64,000 bases of DNA from Mucidula mucida (GCA_015501055.1 JADNYV010000014.1:1-64000), one strand, 5' to 3'; positions 22,754-34,906 are shown, counted from the first letter of the stretch. Program-made: numbers and translations. Notes: generated by a model not told the origin, from the sequence alone.

Positions 22754-24610
22754 CTACTTTCCCCACCACCCACCCAACAACCCACTCAACCCACCGCGCG
22801 ATACCGGAACCTGCGGCTCCTCTTCCCTTTCCTCCACCACCATCTGTGTCTTCTTCTCCTTGTCCTTGTCCTTCTCCCCCTCATCCGCCACCTCCAACCC
22901 GCCCTCCTCCTCAACGCGTCCAAATCCAGCTCCACATAATTAAGCGCACTATTGAAAAACGGCGGCTTCCTATACTCCTTCGGATCCTGCGTGAGCGAGC
23001 CCCATTATATGCCAACCACTCCCTCTTCGCCTGCGCCTGGTCCGTTGAAGTCTCCGTCTCCAGCTTTGACAGCTCAGTCGCTGTAAGCGGGAAGAAAACA
23101 ATCTCCGAAGACACAGATAAATGCGACTGTGTCTCCCGAATGTGGATCGCCGCGTGTCGATGCAGCGTCAGCGCCTCGGCGTACTTTTTGACCGCAACGA
23201 AGCACCGTGCGAGGTACAAACACCTGCTCGCCTTTGTATATGATATCCGCGCGTCGACACCAGATGCTAGATCGGAGTTGTCGTCGACGATGCTAAGGGC
23301 ACGCATTTGGATTAGGCTCTGCATGACGGTGTCCAGGAGCTTTACCACAGCGGGGTAGACGCGTCCGTCGGTGGCGCCTTTTGTCGTGGGTAGGAGAGCC
23401 TGCATCAGCCGAAGATCGCGTTGAATTCGACGCGACAGCAGTTGGTAAACGATGTAGGCATGCACGAATGAAATGTCGCGAGGTCCAGAAGAGGTCTGCG
23501 CATCCGCGAGCTTCTTGGCGACTTCCTCGGCGTCGCTCAAGGCGAGAAGAATAGCGTCGTAAGCAGCGACACTCTTCTTCGAGTTGGACTTGCCCTGCGC
23601 GTCCGATGACTCTAACTTTGCCTGAGCATCTTGCACCTTTAGGAACACGTCCACAAGCTCCGGGTTGCGCACTGGTACCGGTTCGCCTTCCCACACGATC
23701 TCTTGTAGGGTTTTCCTCTTGTTCGTGCTCTCCTCCTGTTTCTTGAACGCCTCTAATAATGCATCGCACCCATCAACGAGGACATTCCTATTCGTTGCAG
23801 CGACTTCGGCGACAATCTTGTCTACATTGTACGCCTCCGCCCTCCCGAGCTCGTGCGCGCAATAGCGAATCTCTGGGCCAATCTCGTCTCCGAATAACGT
23901 AGCAAGCGCTTGATCTCTGCTGGTTCGTGCGGCACCTGCAAGTTCATCAAGTAGATGGCGCGCTACGCCGAGCTGTACCAAGGCGTCGTCAAATTCTTCG
24001 CGGTAGCGCAAGAAACGGCCATTGAGGATGAGGGTGTAGACGGTGACTTCCAGGAGACCTTCAGCCGAGAGACGCGATGATGCGTAGAGTGTCTGACAGT
24101 GGGATAAGAGCTGGGTCGACCAGTTGACACTGCGTCTAAATCGACCGGTGGCGCTGTGTCGGAGAGTGGTGGCATGTTCCGTATTCTTTTGAGATTGCGC
24201 AAGTAAGTCCTGCGAGTACGCCCAAGCGCGTTCAGATTCCATGAGGAGTAGGTGTAGACTATAAATGTTGAGTAGTAATTTTGTAAACGACATCTAGACA
24301 CGTACTGTCCATCTTTAATCATCTCTGGCTTGAGCGGCGGTAGTTTCTTGAATTCGCGCCCTTTGCCGTGGGTCATCTTTAACGTTGACCGGATTCGATG
24401 TGTACGATTTGCGCAATGTTTTCTATAAAATCTGTGACATGGACGTTGTCGACATGAGAGCAGACTGACCTGTATCGAGCAAAGTCATGATAGCGCAGCC
24501 CGTACGCGTTCCGCTGTTCGTTGGAGAGCTGTAAGGCTGTAGAGTAGTTGAGTACGGATTTAAGCAGCTATATAACGTATCGCACCTCGAAAGGAAAGCT
24601 TTTCCGACAT
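22754..24610 (-). CDS. SRP68: Signal recognition particle subunit SRP68 (two apparent 3' frameshifts)
   Basis: SRP68 binds 7S RNA and SRP72 in the signal recognition particle that targets secretory proteins to the ER. Exons on the minus strand are 24586-24610, 24470-24536, 24306-24422 and 24258 downward, giving MSEKLSFRALQLSNEQRN, then AYGLRYHDFARYR, KHCANRTHRIRS, FKKLPPLKPEMIKDG and ESERAWAYSQDLLAQSQ. This is the typical N-terminal RNA-binding domain. The tetratricopeptide-like middle follows (RYREEFDDALVQLG...). Near 22987-23000 the frame must shift to continue with DPKEYRKPPFFN and NYVELDLD. Near 22905-22922 it must shift again to continue with an acidic/Lys tail ending SGLLGGWWGK at the TAG at 22754-22756. 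These are either sequencing indels or real damage. Two 5' fragments of this gene lie at 13.6 and 17.1 kb. Confidence 0.85.
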
Positions 24611-25165
24611 TTGGCTGGAGATGATCGTGGCAGGAGGACAAGATGCGCGGTTGATCAAATTCGGCAATCAACGCCCGAAGGGGAGGCGCACGACGCACGT
24701 CGGTATCGTGATACTGGTACATCAATGCTAACGAACTTGTGTAGGTTGACAATTCAGTGTGCCTCTTCAAGTGATGCGAAAGGTTGATTTCTTCAGTCGC
24801 AAGGAATGGGTTGAATTAGGGTGTTTGATGTATTGACGCGTCACCGCAGCTGTATGTACATTTTATGTCCTACGGACAATTATCGAGTCAGTTACAGCTG
24901 AGAACGAGAGATCTACACGGGAATGATGCTTGATTCCTAATTTGATTACATTCCCCAGAACGTTTTATCCAAAAGAGATTGTCCTGATTCACTTTCCCTT
25001 CAGACTTTGGCAATATAGCAGCGATGGAATTCGGCGGGGCGTGACGGATATCGACAGTGTTGAACGGGAGCAATATGAACCTAGCAGCTGAACGGACATG
25101 GCATGAGGAGGAGCAGACCCTGTCCGCCGAATCAGGCAATATCATTCCTTCGACCGACCATCACC
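24611..25165. other. Intergenic region upstream of SRP68
   Basis: It contains the promoter side of SRP68 and of a weak rightward open frame. Nothing else is supported. Confidence 0.4.
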
Positions 25166-25607
25166 ATGAACTCGCCACCAGAACCCGGCTCGCCGTCGCT
25201 TTCGACGCCATCGTCATCATCGCCGCCGCCAGATGAATTCTTCCCGCAGGAGACTGCCCGGACCACCGACCTGCTGAACATGGTCGCCAGCGGATATGAT
25301 CGACAACAGCGCTGTCGATTTTCTCAGGAAAGGTCCGTGTCCTCTTTGTTTTGGGTTCGCGTAGCTAACACTATCTCAGAAATCGGAGACCCGTTCCTTG
25401 AGTAAACTTTCGAGTTTGCTGAGTCCGGTCTGCATTTCCTTACGCCGCGCTGAATTGGATATCAGAAATCTGTATCATGAAGCTGTAACTCTAACCGACG
25501 AAACGATTTTCATCCTAAGACTGTCTACCATAATACTCGGACTTGAAAATCATCTTCTCAATCTTGCATCCACAAATCATCGGAGCACCAACATACTTGC
25601 AGCCTTG
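25166..25607 (+). CDS. Short hypothetical protein, low support
   Basis: An ATG at 25166 opens a Pro/Ser-rich N-terminus (MNSPPEPGSPSLSTP...) followed by DEFFPQETARTTDLLNMVA. A plausible GT-AG intron (about 25333-25378) follows. The downstream exon could continue in the frame containing SKLSSLLSPV and LGLENHLLNLAST, but the phase that would join it is uncertain. The protein is not recognised. It may be a fragment. Confidence 0.25.
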
Positions 25608-26260
25608 TGAACCTTTGCGTTGGTACAACTTCAAGATCGTATTTGACGCCTTGGTGTCGCAACAGAGGTCCTGACTGTGTTCAAGAAATAAAGGCTTTCG
25701 GTGAGATGCTTGCCTCGAAATGAATGTTCCCTGACTATTAGAACGGTCCTCCTCTGGGGAGTCTAAGGTCACTCACTCTCTGCTTTCTCTCCTTATTCTG
25801 CGTAAGCAGCAAGAGAGTCGGAAAATTCAGCTGCCGTGATCCTGTATTGGCTCATAGGTTCAATATCGGCATCCCAGCCATCACCTTCATCACCATGTCC
25901 GCCTTACGCTTCCGAAAGAGGTGGCCTCTTCAAGAAATCATCACTCCCCGCGGATTGCAACCGCGCCTGGGCTCGAATTTGGTGCAAGACGTTCTCTTGC
26001 GAGCCGGCCTCGTCCGGCAATTGCTCAAGAAAGCGAAGATGACGACGATGCGCGTGGAGGATCGAATGGGCGTAAATTATCGAAGTACGTGTTCGGTGAC
26101 TACATAGACCATACTTATAGGCCTGTTCGTAGCTAACTTCATTACTCCGTGCTTTACTTGTTTGACTCCATGGACCATGATATTCATTCAAGGGTTTTAC
26201 TTGATCGTTCCGCATTTCTATACTGGCTAACACTGAGACTTTTTTCCATTTCTCAAATCA
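25608..26260. other. Region with no supportable gene
   Basis: Short overlapping open frames occur around 25836-26136, including one with MSALRFRKRWPLQEIITP, but no exon structure or family can be supported. Confidence 0.35.
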
Positions 26261-27153
26261 TCAACGCTGAGCCCCAACTGATTTTGACTTCACCTTTGCC
26301 CCATCCTTGACGGCAACAGAAGTAGTCCTTTCAGCACTAGCCTTGGCCGCTTTGCGGTCCTGCCTTGCAGCCATCCGTTCTGTGGTCTTGTTAGGGTAAT
26401 AATCACCGTCTTTAAGTTGTTCCTTCACTTCGTCTGTTGACTCGCCTGACGATTCAATCTCGTCATGGTCGCTCTCCTCTAGATGGTGTTGTTGAGTACG
26501 AAGATTTTCGTCTGCGTAGTCGGCCGTTAGACTCAAGAGACCGTGACCGACGTCGATGCAGCCCTCTTCCAGATACACTGGGGGACCTTCCGTGTTGGAA
26601 GGGTACAAAACGGGAAGTTTTGCGATGTGGAAAGAAATTCTTCGCTCAATTTCTTGTCACAGGCTATGCGCACGAAACAATACATGGTGTACAGAGCATT
26701 GTTTTTTGCGTTCTTGTCTTCACGTTTAGAAGGCAGGAGAGTGTTGTAAATGCGCGAAATGAAGGCTCTATGAGGCTCATTTGGAAGGTGCATCACGAAA
26801 AATGAATGATTCTGGCTGAGGGCTTGTCCGAGGGAGCTTGCCTTCTCGATCATCTGAGTATGGATCTGTACGAGGGGCTGCGTCCTTATGTCGAGTCTGT
26901 CTGTTGACTTGAGCGGGTGTCGGAAACCGTATTGGAATCCAATTGCTTGATTGTCGCGAATCTCGTCCTGCATTTGTGACAATTTGAGCTTGGAAAGATT
27001 CAACATCTGTCGTTCATAGCTCTCGTTGATGGCATACTTCTTCTTCACCTCCAGAGGCATATCCTTGATCTCCAAATCTGCATAAGCATGCTCTCGGCCT
27101 GGAATCCTTTGGTTACGGGGAACTATCGTTCCCCGAGTTGGGAATAAACGTTC
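26261..27153 (-). pseudogene. Hypothetical gene truncated by the gypsy element 2 LTR
   Basis: On the minus strand a frame is open from the LTR border at 27153 (ERLFPTRGTIVPRNQRIPG) through MPLEVKKKYAINESYERQ, LSQMQDEIRDNQAIGFQYG and MHLPNEPHRAFISRIYNTLL. A frame change (intron or indel) near 26600 joins it to YPSNTEGPPVYLEEGCIDVG and a Lys/Ala-rich tail ending at 26261. I do not recognise it. No start codon is needed to explain the frame before the LTR boundary, so the 5' part was probably separated by the insertion or by later rearrangement. The matching 5' part is not evident beyond the other LTR. Confidence 0.5.
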
Positions 27154-27683
27154 TGTTATGAATCACCATATTTTCATATTTTCACATCTTATCATATCTT
27201 ATCGGGGGCCTTGTCTTATCAACCAACGGACTGTTTCAAGCATCTGTTTCATCACCGATCATACCCCTTTTCATTACCGAAGCCGTACTCATGTCGGACA
27301 CACATCCAACACATGGATGACATCATACATGCCGATACCTCATGGACTCCCTATTGTATACACACCACCGACACTCGTAGCACACATGGTCGTTTCAGTA
27401 TTATTACTTACATGCAGTTACCACTTGTATTTAATGGTTTCACGGACTAGTAGCATACAACATTGGGTCAAGGGCATGGAGCACCCCTAGTGGAAACGCG
27501 TATGAACAAGGAGTCCCAAACACAGACTTACTAGTATATAAGCAGTAGTGTAGTATCATTGTACTTTAGTTCCGATCTCGTTTATACACCTGGCCTAGCC
27601 TAGTCTTACGAACGCGAACGTTTTCTTCCTTAGTTCTTGCTGTGGTACCTGGTTGAGTCTTGTGGCTTAGTCAGTCGCTAACA
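27154..27683 (+). repeat. 5' LTR of gypsy element 2
   Basis: 530 bp, TGTTATG...CTAACA, nearly identical to the 3' LTR at 33125-33653 and to the LTRs of element 1. The six bases before it (ACGTTC) and those after the 3' LTR (ACGGTC, 33654-33659) differ at one position. Confidence 0.95.
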
Positions 27684-28285
27684 GAAGATTGGAACTACTT
27701 TCCACCACCTACCACACATCCCTGATCGTTGATCAGCACTTCGCTGTTTGATCATCGTACAATCCCCCATCCCCTTTTTCTGTTTACAGATCAACGGAAT
27801 CCTAATCCCAGCGCACGTCCGCATACGTGTGTATTGGTCCCAGTAGCGCCGGCTAACAGTTAGAGATAACTGCCTCGGGTGCTAGAAGTAGCCGCTCTCA
27901 CGAGAACAAACTTTTGGCAGTTGCACTTCAGTGAGCGCTGTTTACGGGTCAATCCCCGTTCCCAGGAAAACTTCGGCTTACCTCACACCAGAGGGACGTC
28001 GGCTGGGCAATTGCGAACTTGTGACGAGCTCTTGGGCTCCGTAGATACGTAGTCAGTAGTCGGTAAAATAGCATAGACAGTTACAATACCTACCTACTTT
28101 ACTTACCTTACAATACACACCATCATTCCCCACCCTACCAAGTCCTGGATTCTATTTCAGATCTAGGCAACTCCTCCTCCTTATTCATCCAAACCTCTAT
28201 TCCCTCACCCGTTTCATCAAAATCCGCATCTCCCATATCCCCACTTTCACCCTTTCATTCTCCGATCCTATCACCCCGATTCATC

Positions 28286-29150
28286 ATGTCCAACGAAGCA
28301 CCCGAAACCGCTCCTCACACACCCGCTCATCATGCCGATGTCGAAACCAAAGGCCAATCCCTTGTCAACAAGCCTTATGACTATGACGGGGATAAGTCCA
28401 AGTACAAGAGCTGGTGGCGATTGATGTTCACATACATCCGTAACAAGAAGAACAACCTCACATCAGACTCCGAAAGGATCGACATTGTTCTCTCCTACAT
28501 CTGAGGAGATCACGTAGATGCATGGGTCCAGAACTACTCGGACCAGAACTTTGACGAGGAAGAAGAGGAATGGACAGTCTCTTGGACGGAGTTCAAGGAA
28601 GATTTGAAGGAGCGATTCGTGGATTCCAACCTTGCGCGAGACGCGCAAGACCAGATCGAGCGGTTGCGCCAGGGGCAAGACACTGCTCAAGATTTTTTCC
28701 AGAAGTTCGAGGTTCTGCTTACTTAGGCAGGATATTCGAAGGATGACACATTTGTCGTGCGACTTCTCGAGACCAACGTCAACAAGAAGATCATTGATCA
28801 GATCTATGGCAGCCGAGACAGGTTGCCAGAGAAGTACAAGGATTGGAAGGCACAGATCATTCAGATCAATCAGCTGTGGAGAAGGTGGACGGCGAGCAAG
28901 AGGTCCGGCATGCAGTCCCGGCCCCTAGCTCCGCAGGCGGCTACATCGAGAGCCAATCCTACGAACCCACCCCCAATGCCGATCACACAACGAGATGCCA
29001 CCGGTATTACCTATGGAGGAACCGGCAGGCCGATGGACATCAACAACGCACGTTGAAGAGGACTTTGCTTCAGCTGTGGCGAACATGGCCCTGTCAGCAG
29101 GTTCTGTCCTAAGATGGGTAGACCCCAGATAATTTGGGGCTATGGACCGA
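28286..29150 (+). pseudogene. gag remnant of element 2
   Basis: It starts MSNEAPETAPHTPAHHAD and is interrupted by TGA at about 28502 (CGA in element 1) and by TAG in QAGYSKD (CAG in element 1, near 28724). A TGA near 29054 stands where element 1 has CAA. It ends with a knuckle CFSCGEHGPVSRFC in which the CCHC residues are kept. Confidence 0.88.
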
Positions 29151-32100
29151 AATGAATGACAAAGAGAAGAGGAAGCTAGCTGAAGAGTTGGGTTTTGCGA
29201 AGCTCCCGCAGTAGACCAGTCCTGCCGGAGCAGCCATCAAGGAAAGGGTCGTCAGATGCAGAATTATTTACAGTACGGGTACTGAAACATCTAAAATATC
29301 ATCAACGACTTCACCACAAAACCTGCGAAAGAAAGATTTGAGCCAAATACGCCCGAGTGGATCGCACAACGGCTAAGAGAGGATGAAGTGTCAAGAGCAG
29401 TGGGAATTTTGAGAGCATGGATGCCGGAGCGGAGAGAGAGAGAAGCGACGGAAGAGAAGGTGATGGCAATCAGAGCGTTGACAAAGGAAGCTGCGGTGGA
29501 AGTTGTGACGGAGTTGAAAAAGTCGAGGAAGTACATCCGGGGAACAAAGGGGCAGGACATGAAACTCCGAGTAACCATAGAGAGCGTACACACAGGCTCT
29601 GAATGGGAAACGAGTGCCCTTCTTGACAGTGGAGCAACGGGTTCTTGCGTCAATAAAGAATTCGTCGAGAAGAACGGACTCCCGATCAAGGAGTTACCGG
29701 TCAAGCTCCCTGTCTACAATGCGGATGGAACCCTAAACAGGGAGGAGCAATCAAAGGTTTTGTGGAGGTCCGGATGAAGATCGGTGATCACGCTGAAAAG
29801 ATTGAGTTGGCCGTCACCAATCTTGGCAAAACAAGTATCTTTTTGGGGCTAGATTGGTTACGATATCACAACCCCACGATCAACTGGACGGAATCCACAT
29901 TGACTTTTGATCGATGCCCAGACCGCTGCGGCTATCTACCCAGTACAACTCACCGGAAGATGAAGGAGAAGATGTAGAAGAGAAGTTGGAAGAGGGAGAG
30001 CGTTTGTTCTGGATGGACTGGGACAACTATCGCAAAAGCGGTGAAAAGCTGAGATCACAACAGCCTTCATCCGCTGCTGCACCTTACATCGAGGAATTTT
30101 CCATGTATTCAGCAAGGCGGACTTTGACAAGTTACCGGAGCGAAGACCCTGGGATCACGCGATAGAACTTACGCCTGGTTCCAAACCGGTTGACTGCAAG
30201 GTTTATCCCCTTAGTCCATCCGAGCAGAAGGCATTAGATGAGTTCTTGGAAGAAAACATACGGACGGGACGTATACGGCCATCAATTTCACCTATGGCGT
30301 CACCCTTCTTCTTTGTCAAAAGAAGGACGGAAGCCTTGGCCAGTACAGGATTATCGGAAGTTGAACGACATGACAATCAAGAACCGATACCCCTTGCCGT
30401 TGATCCAGGAGCTTATCGACAAGTTGAAGGGAGCAAAGGTTTTCACAAAGATGGATGTCCGATGGGGTTACAATAACATCCGGATCAAAGAAGGTGATGA
30501 GTGGAAAGCGGCGTTTAGAACAAACCGAGGCCTGTTCGAGCCCTCAGTCATGTTCTTTGGACTTACAAACTCGCCGGCGACGTTCCAATCGTTCATGAAT
30601 CACATTCTGAAGGAGTTGATCAATGAAGGACATGTTATAGTTTACTTAGACGACATACTTATTTTACAAACATTGGAAGAACATAGGCATATTGTACGAC
30701 AAGTACTAGAGATATTGCGAGTAAATAAGTTGTATTTAAAACCCGAGAAATGTAGTTTTGAGGCACATACTGTAGATTACTTGGAGTTATTGTTGGAGGA
30801 GGAGAAGTGAAGATGGATCCGGCAAAAGTGGCCGTAGTGAAGGAATGGAAGGAGCCGACAAAGAAGAAGGAAGTACAGTCATTCCTGGGCTTCTGCAACT
30901 TCTACCGACGTTTCATCCGGGGATTTGCGGGAGTAGCGAAGCCATTGACATCGCTAACCGGGAAGGGCGAGTGGGTTTGGGGCAGGAGCAGCACAGGCGT
31001 TTGAGGAGTTGAAACGGAGGATGACGGAAGAACCCGTTCTGATCGTACCACGCGACAACGGCAAGTTTCGAGTCGAGGCGGACTCCTCGAACTATGCAAC
31101 GGGGCGTTCTTTCCCAGTTGTTGACGGAAAATGGAGACCAGTAGCTTTCGATCTCGCGCGCTGAACGAAGTGGAGCGCAATTACGAGATCTACGACAAAG
31201 AGATGATGGCTATCATGGACTCAATTGACGACTGGCGGCAATATCTCCTAGGCGCAAGGAGACAGTGGAGGTTTTACCGATCATCAAAACCTTCAGTACT
31301 TCAGGAAGCCACAGAAGTTGAATCGGAGGCAGGCCAATGGGTTACGGAGTTGGCGGAATATGACATACAGATGATTCAAAGCCGGCAGGACGATGGGAAA
31401 AGCTGATGCCTTGTCAAGGATGACAGGCCTTGAGAAGGGGGAAAAAGATAACGAAAACATTGTTTTGCTCAAGCCAGAGTTTTTTATTTCACAAATTCAA
31501 TTTTCTTTACATACAGTAGATACACCGGAGGACGAATTACTTAACAAAATCAAACAAAGAAAAGGAAACAAAGACAGATACGTACAAAAAGCATTAGAAA
31601 ACAAAGAAAAAGGATGGGAAGAGAAGGAAAATGGACTTATTATGTGGAAAGATCGTATTTACATACCGAAGGACAAGGAATTGCGGGGAAGAGTTATTGG
31701 AATGCACCATGATGCACAGCTTGCAGGGCATCCGGACGATACAAGACCCTCGAGTTGATCACACGCACCTATTGGTGGCCAGGAATCAGCCGAGACGTCC
31801 GGAATACGTGAAGGGTGTCAAAAATGCCAGTTACAAAGTCACATCGCACGAAGCCGGCTGCACCTCTTCATCCTATTGATGTGCCAAGCGAGCCATGGGA
31901 GATAGTAGGGACGGACATGATTGGAGAACTGCCGGAATCAGGAGGATACAACACGATCAGCACGTTTGTGGACCATTTCACAAAGCGATTACGCATCATA
32001 CCGACACACACCACTCTGACGTCAGAAGGCATGGCCCGCATTTACCGTGATCGCATTTTCCCCATACATGGGATGCCACGACAGATGATACATGATCGCG

Positions 32101-33113
32101 GTCCACAATACCACTCGCGTTTCATGAAGGAGTTGTACCGGTTGTTGGGCATACAAGGAAACTTTACAACGGCGTATCATCCACAGGCAAATGGGCAGAC
32201 GGAACGGCTGAACCAAGAGATAGAACATTTCTTACGGTTATTTGTCAACTACCATCAGAACGACTGGCACGAATGGCTACCCTCTGCTGAATTCGTTTAC
32301 AACGATCGAGTTCACTCGGCGACCAAAGTCACTCCGTTCTTTGCAGACATGGGCAGACACCCTACAAAGGCACCGCTCCAAAAACGGCATCGAGAAACGA
32401 GACTGCGCAGGAGTTTGCCGACGGCATGAGGAAAACATGGGACGAAGTGGGGTCGCATTGAAGATGGCAAAGAGGATATGAAACGGTTTTATGACAGGAA
32501 GCGAACAGAGGCAGTAGAGTACAAGGAAGGCGACAAAGTATGGCTGGAAGGGACGAATCTCAGCACGGACCGACCAATGAAGAAGCTCGATGACAAACGC
32601 TTCGGGCCGTTCAAAGTGATCAAGAAAGTCGGGACGAGCTCTTACAAGCTCCAGATTCCTCACACGTGGAAAAGCATCCATCCCGTGTTCAATGAGGCCC
32701 TGTTGACGCCTTACCACGAGCCCCAATTTCCGACACAACCCCGAGACACGCGTCCACCACCTGTGCTGGAAGGAGCCGAACCGGAATGGGAGGTTGAGAA
32801 AGTGGTTAATTCCCGAAAGTACCGCGGGGGTTTTCAATACAAGGTTCACTGGAAGGGTTATGGCACACACGAGCAGACATGGGAACCGGCATGCAATCTC
32901 AAAAATGCCGACGAAGCTATCAGCGATTTCCACCAACAATATCCGAACAAGCCGAAGCCACCCGCGCTTGCTCGCATTGAAGTCCCCATGTCGCAATTTC
33001 CATCACATCTATTCCGACCCATGCCACCGCCTGATACCGAACCCCTTGACGTCACGTTACCCTCTGCAGCCCTCATGGAGCGACTCTGGCGCAGAATGGA
33101 ACTTGCGCCTTAA
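29151..33113 (+). pseudogene. pol remnant of element 2 (protease, RT, RNase H, integrase, chromodomain)
   Basis: The segments lie in several frames. The protease has LLDSGATGSCVNKEF (29388-29750). RT has [29 protein letters not shown] and YLDDILIL (30238-30810). RNase H pieces lie around 31000-31400, with deletions. The integrase has VGTDMIGELPES and DRGPQYHSRFM (31815-32400). A tail follows with a clear chromodomain (YRGGFQYKVHWKGYGTHEQTWEP, 32478-33113), which is better preserved here than in element 1. Frameshifts occur at about 30290, 30670, 30985, 31110, 31265, 31735 and 32370. There is no continuous pol. Confidence 0.9.
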
Positions 33114-33124
33114 GGAGGGGGTGA

Positions 33125-33653
33125 TGTTATGAATCGCCATATTTTCACATTTTCACATCTTATCATATCTTATCGGGGGGCTTGTCTTATCAACCAACGG
33201 ACCGTTTCATCATTTGTTTGTCACCGATCGTACTCCTTTTCATTACCAAAGCCGTACTCATGTCGGACACACACCCAACACATGGATGACATCATACATG
33301 CTGATACCTCATGGACTTCCTATTGTATACACACCACCGACACTCGTAGCACACATGGTCGTTTCAGTATTATTACTTACATGCAGTTACCACTTGTATT
33401 TAATGGTTTCATGGACTAGTAGCATACAACACTGGGTCAAGGGCGTGGAGTTATCCCTAGCGGAAACACGTATGGACAAGGAGTCCCAAACACAGGCTTA
33501 CTAGTATATAAGCAGTAGTATAGTATCATTGTACTTTAGTTCCGATCTCGTTTATACACCTGGTCTAGCCTAGTCTTACGAACACGAACACTTTTTCCCT
33601 TAGTTCTTGCTGTGGTACCTGGTTGAGTCTCGTGGCTTAGTCAGTCGCTAACA
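33125..33653 (+). repeat. 3' LTR of gypsy element 2
   Basis: 529 bp with TG...CA ends. It lies about 60 bp beyond the stop codon (33712) of the DUF6697-type pseudogene, so the element landed just 3' of that gene. Confidence 0.95.
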
Positions 33654-33711
33654 ACGGTCGTCTCTCAGAGATTAAGACAAGTACATGCACAGCAGAATTT
33701 GTGTAGGACTA

Positions 33712-34566
33712 TTATACATGTTTCCGAACAGCATTTGGACGTGGATTTCTTGTGCTTGGTCGGACATTGTATCCACCAATGCTTGGACTATAATCCTCCG
33801 CATCATCGCCGTCAGACTCTGTCTCTGAGTCCTGGTCGCTCCAGCCGCGTTTCTTTCCAGAACCAGATTTGCTGTTTGGTTTTTTCTTCGAAGACTTCAA
33901 TTCATTGCTGGGTGCTTCCTTCTTCACCTCCTTCACCTTCTTTTTGCCTCTCTTCACCGGGACAGGTCCATCCTCATCGGACTCGCTTGCAGCGTCCTCC
34001 ACCTTTACTCCTTTCTTCTCTGCTTTGAAAGCGGGAGACCGCTCTAGCACCGTCTCTGGATCTGCTCATCGTAACCAACACATTTCATGGTCCATATCCG
34101 TATCTCCTGTAAAGTCATGAGATTCATCTCCAATCATCAGTTCAAATGAGTGGACTCGCGTAGTTTCCAACGTCATATTCATGTTCGACGTCTTTCACCA
34201 TAACCATTGATTCTCTGTATCAGCATCAGCAGCGTTGAACTCTGCATCAGTCGGCTCGCATCCTAGTTGCTTCCTGAGATGAATCATGATGCGATCTGGT
34301 CGATCTTCTTTCTCTTTACCTAGATGAAAAGGACATCCCTCAGTGAAGCTTCATCTCTACTAAACACTGACATTACCAGCTGCTTTTGTGCCTTCCATTC
34401 TCTAATTGTGAGTGTAGGACTCTTTCCTAATTGATACTCCCCAAGATACAGCCACTGGTTAGACTGCAAGCAGATGAGAACGCTCAGCGGACTCATATCT
34501 GCAGTCCACACGTCTTCCCTCCTCGGCCAAAGAATAGACCCGGAGCACCAGGGATTAGCGGGCCAT
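33712..34566 (-). pseudogene. DUF6697-type gene, 3' half (split by transposon)
   Basis: The minus strand carries IPGAPGLFFGR, then ADMSPLSVLICLQSNQWLYL and TIREWKAQKQLV. After remnant introns come MKCVGYDEQIQ and a Lys/Asp-rich tail ending RPSTRNPRPNAVRKHV, which is collinear with the open paralogue at 42729-44097. A one-base deletion near 34048 (CAGAGACGG against CAACAGACT in the paralogue) shifts the frame before TVLERSPAF. The 5' half lies at 38989-39462 on the far side of a Tc1/mariner-like insertion. Confidence 0.85.
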
Positions 34567-34580
34567 TAGTGGTCCTCAAT

Positions 34581-34906
34581 AGAGGTTATTTACTGCAGCT
34601 AAATCCACCGCTCCAAATAATTCCGAGTCTCATCAAACCTGTGTCCATTTTTGGGACCATGCCGGAATTGGCGCCGCGACGTGCTCACCTCATCGGTGCC
34701 ATCCCTCTTCCATCCACAAAATTTAACAGGGTATAACATCATCCCAAATCATCTTTCATTGCAAGGTTGTAAAGGGAGAGCCCAAGAGACGGACCAAAAA
34801 CCTCGCCTGCAAATTTGGCATGAGTTACCGAAAGTGTTTCAGCGAGCATTCGGAAACCCCCGAATATTGCCAAGGGTCCAATTTTCGGGTGCTCTAAATA
34901 TCCTCT
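34581..34906. mobile_element. 326 bp MITE nested in the left arm of the Tc1/mariner-like element
   Basis: It interrupts the left terminal inverted repeat between CTCAAT and AATTAAG; the right repeat shows the uninterrupted form. The ends are AGAGGTTATTTA and TAAATATCCTCT (11 of 12 inverted matches). The host trinucleotide AAT is duplicated (34578-34580 and 34907-34909). A 3 bp duplication and short inverted ends fit a PIF/Harbinger-type non-autonomous element. It has no coding capacity. Confidence 0.85.

Larger units (their letters stand above)
27154..33653 (+). mobile_element. Ty3/gypsy chromovirus-type LTR retrotransposon, element 2 (full length, decayed)
   Basis: The order is 5' LTR, a leader of about 600 bp, gag from 28286, protease, RT, RNase H, integrase, chromodomain, a purine tract (AAGGAGGGGGTGA at about 33112-33124) and 3' LTR. 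It retains the regions deleted from element 1, including the DSGA aspartic protease. Many small indels and stops interrupt gag and pol. It belongs to the same family as element 1. The high LTR similarity suggests recent insertion, but the internal damage argues against activity. Confidence 0.95.

Noticed and set aside
22441..23358. Long plus-strand open frame of about 305 codons across the SRP68 3' end
   Set aside because: It is antisense to SRP68, rich in Pro/Ser from the reverse of Gly/Glu codons, and carries no recognisable motif.
27158..27490. Proteins encoded in the gypsy LTRs
   Set aside because: The same frames occur in every LTR copy and lack coding features. They are by-products of the non-coding LTR.
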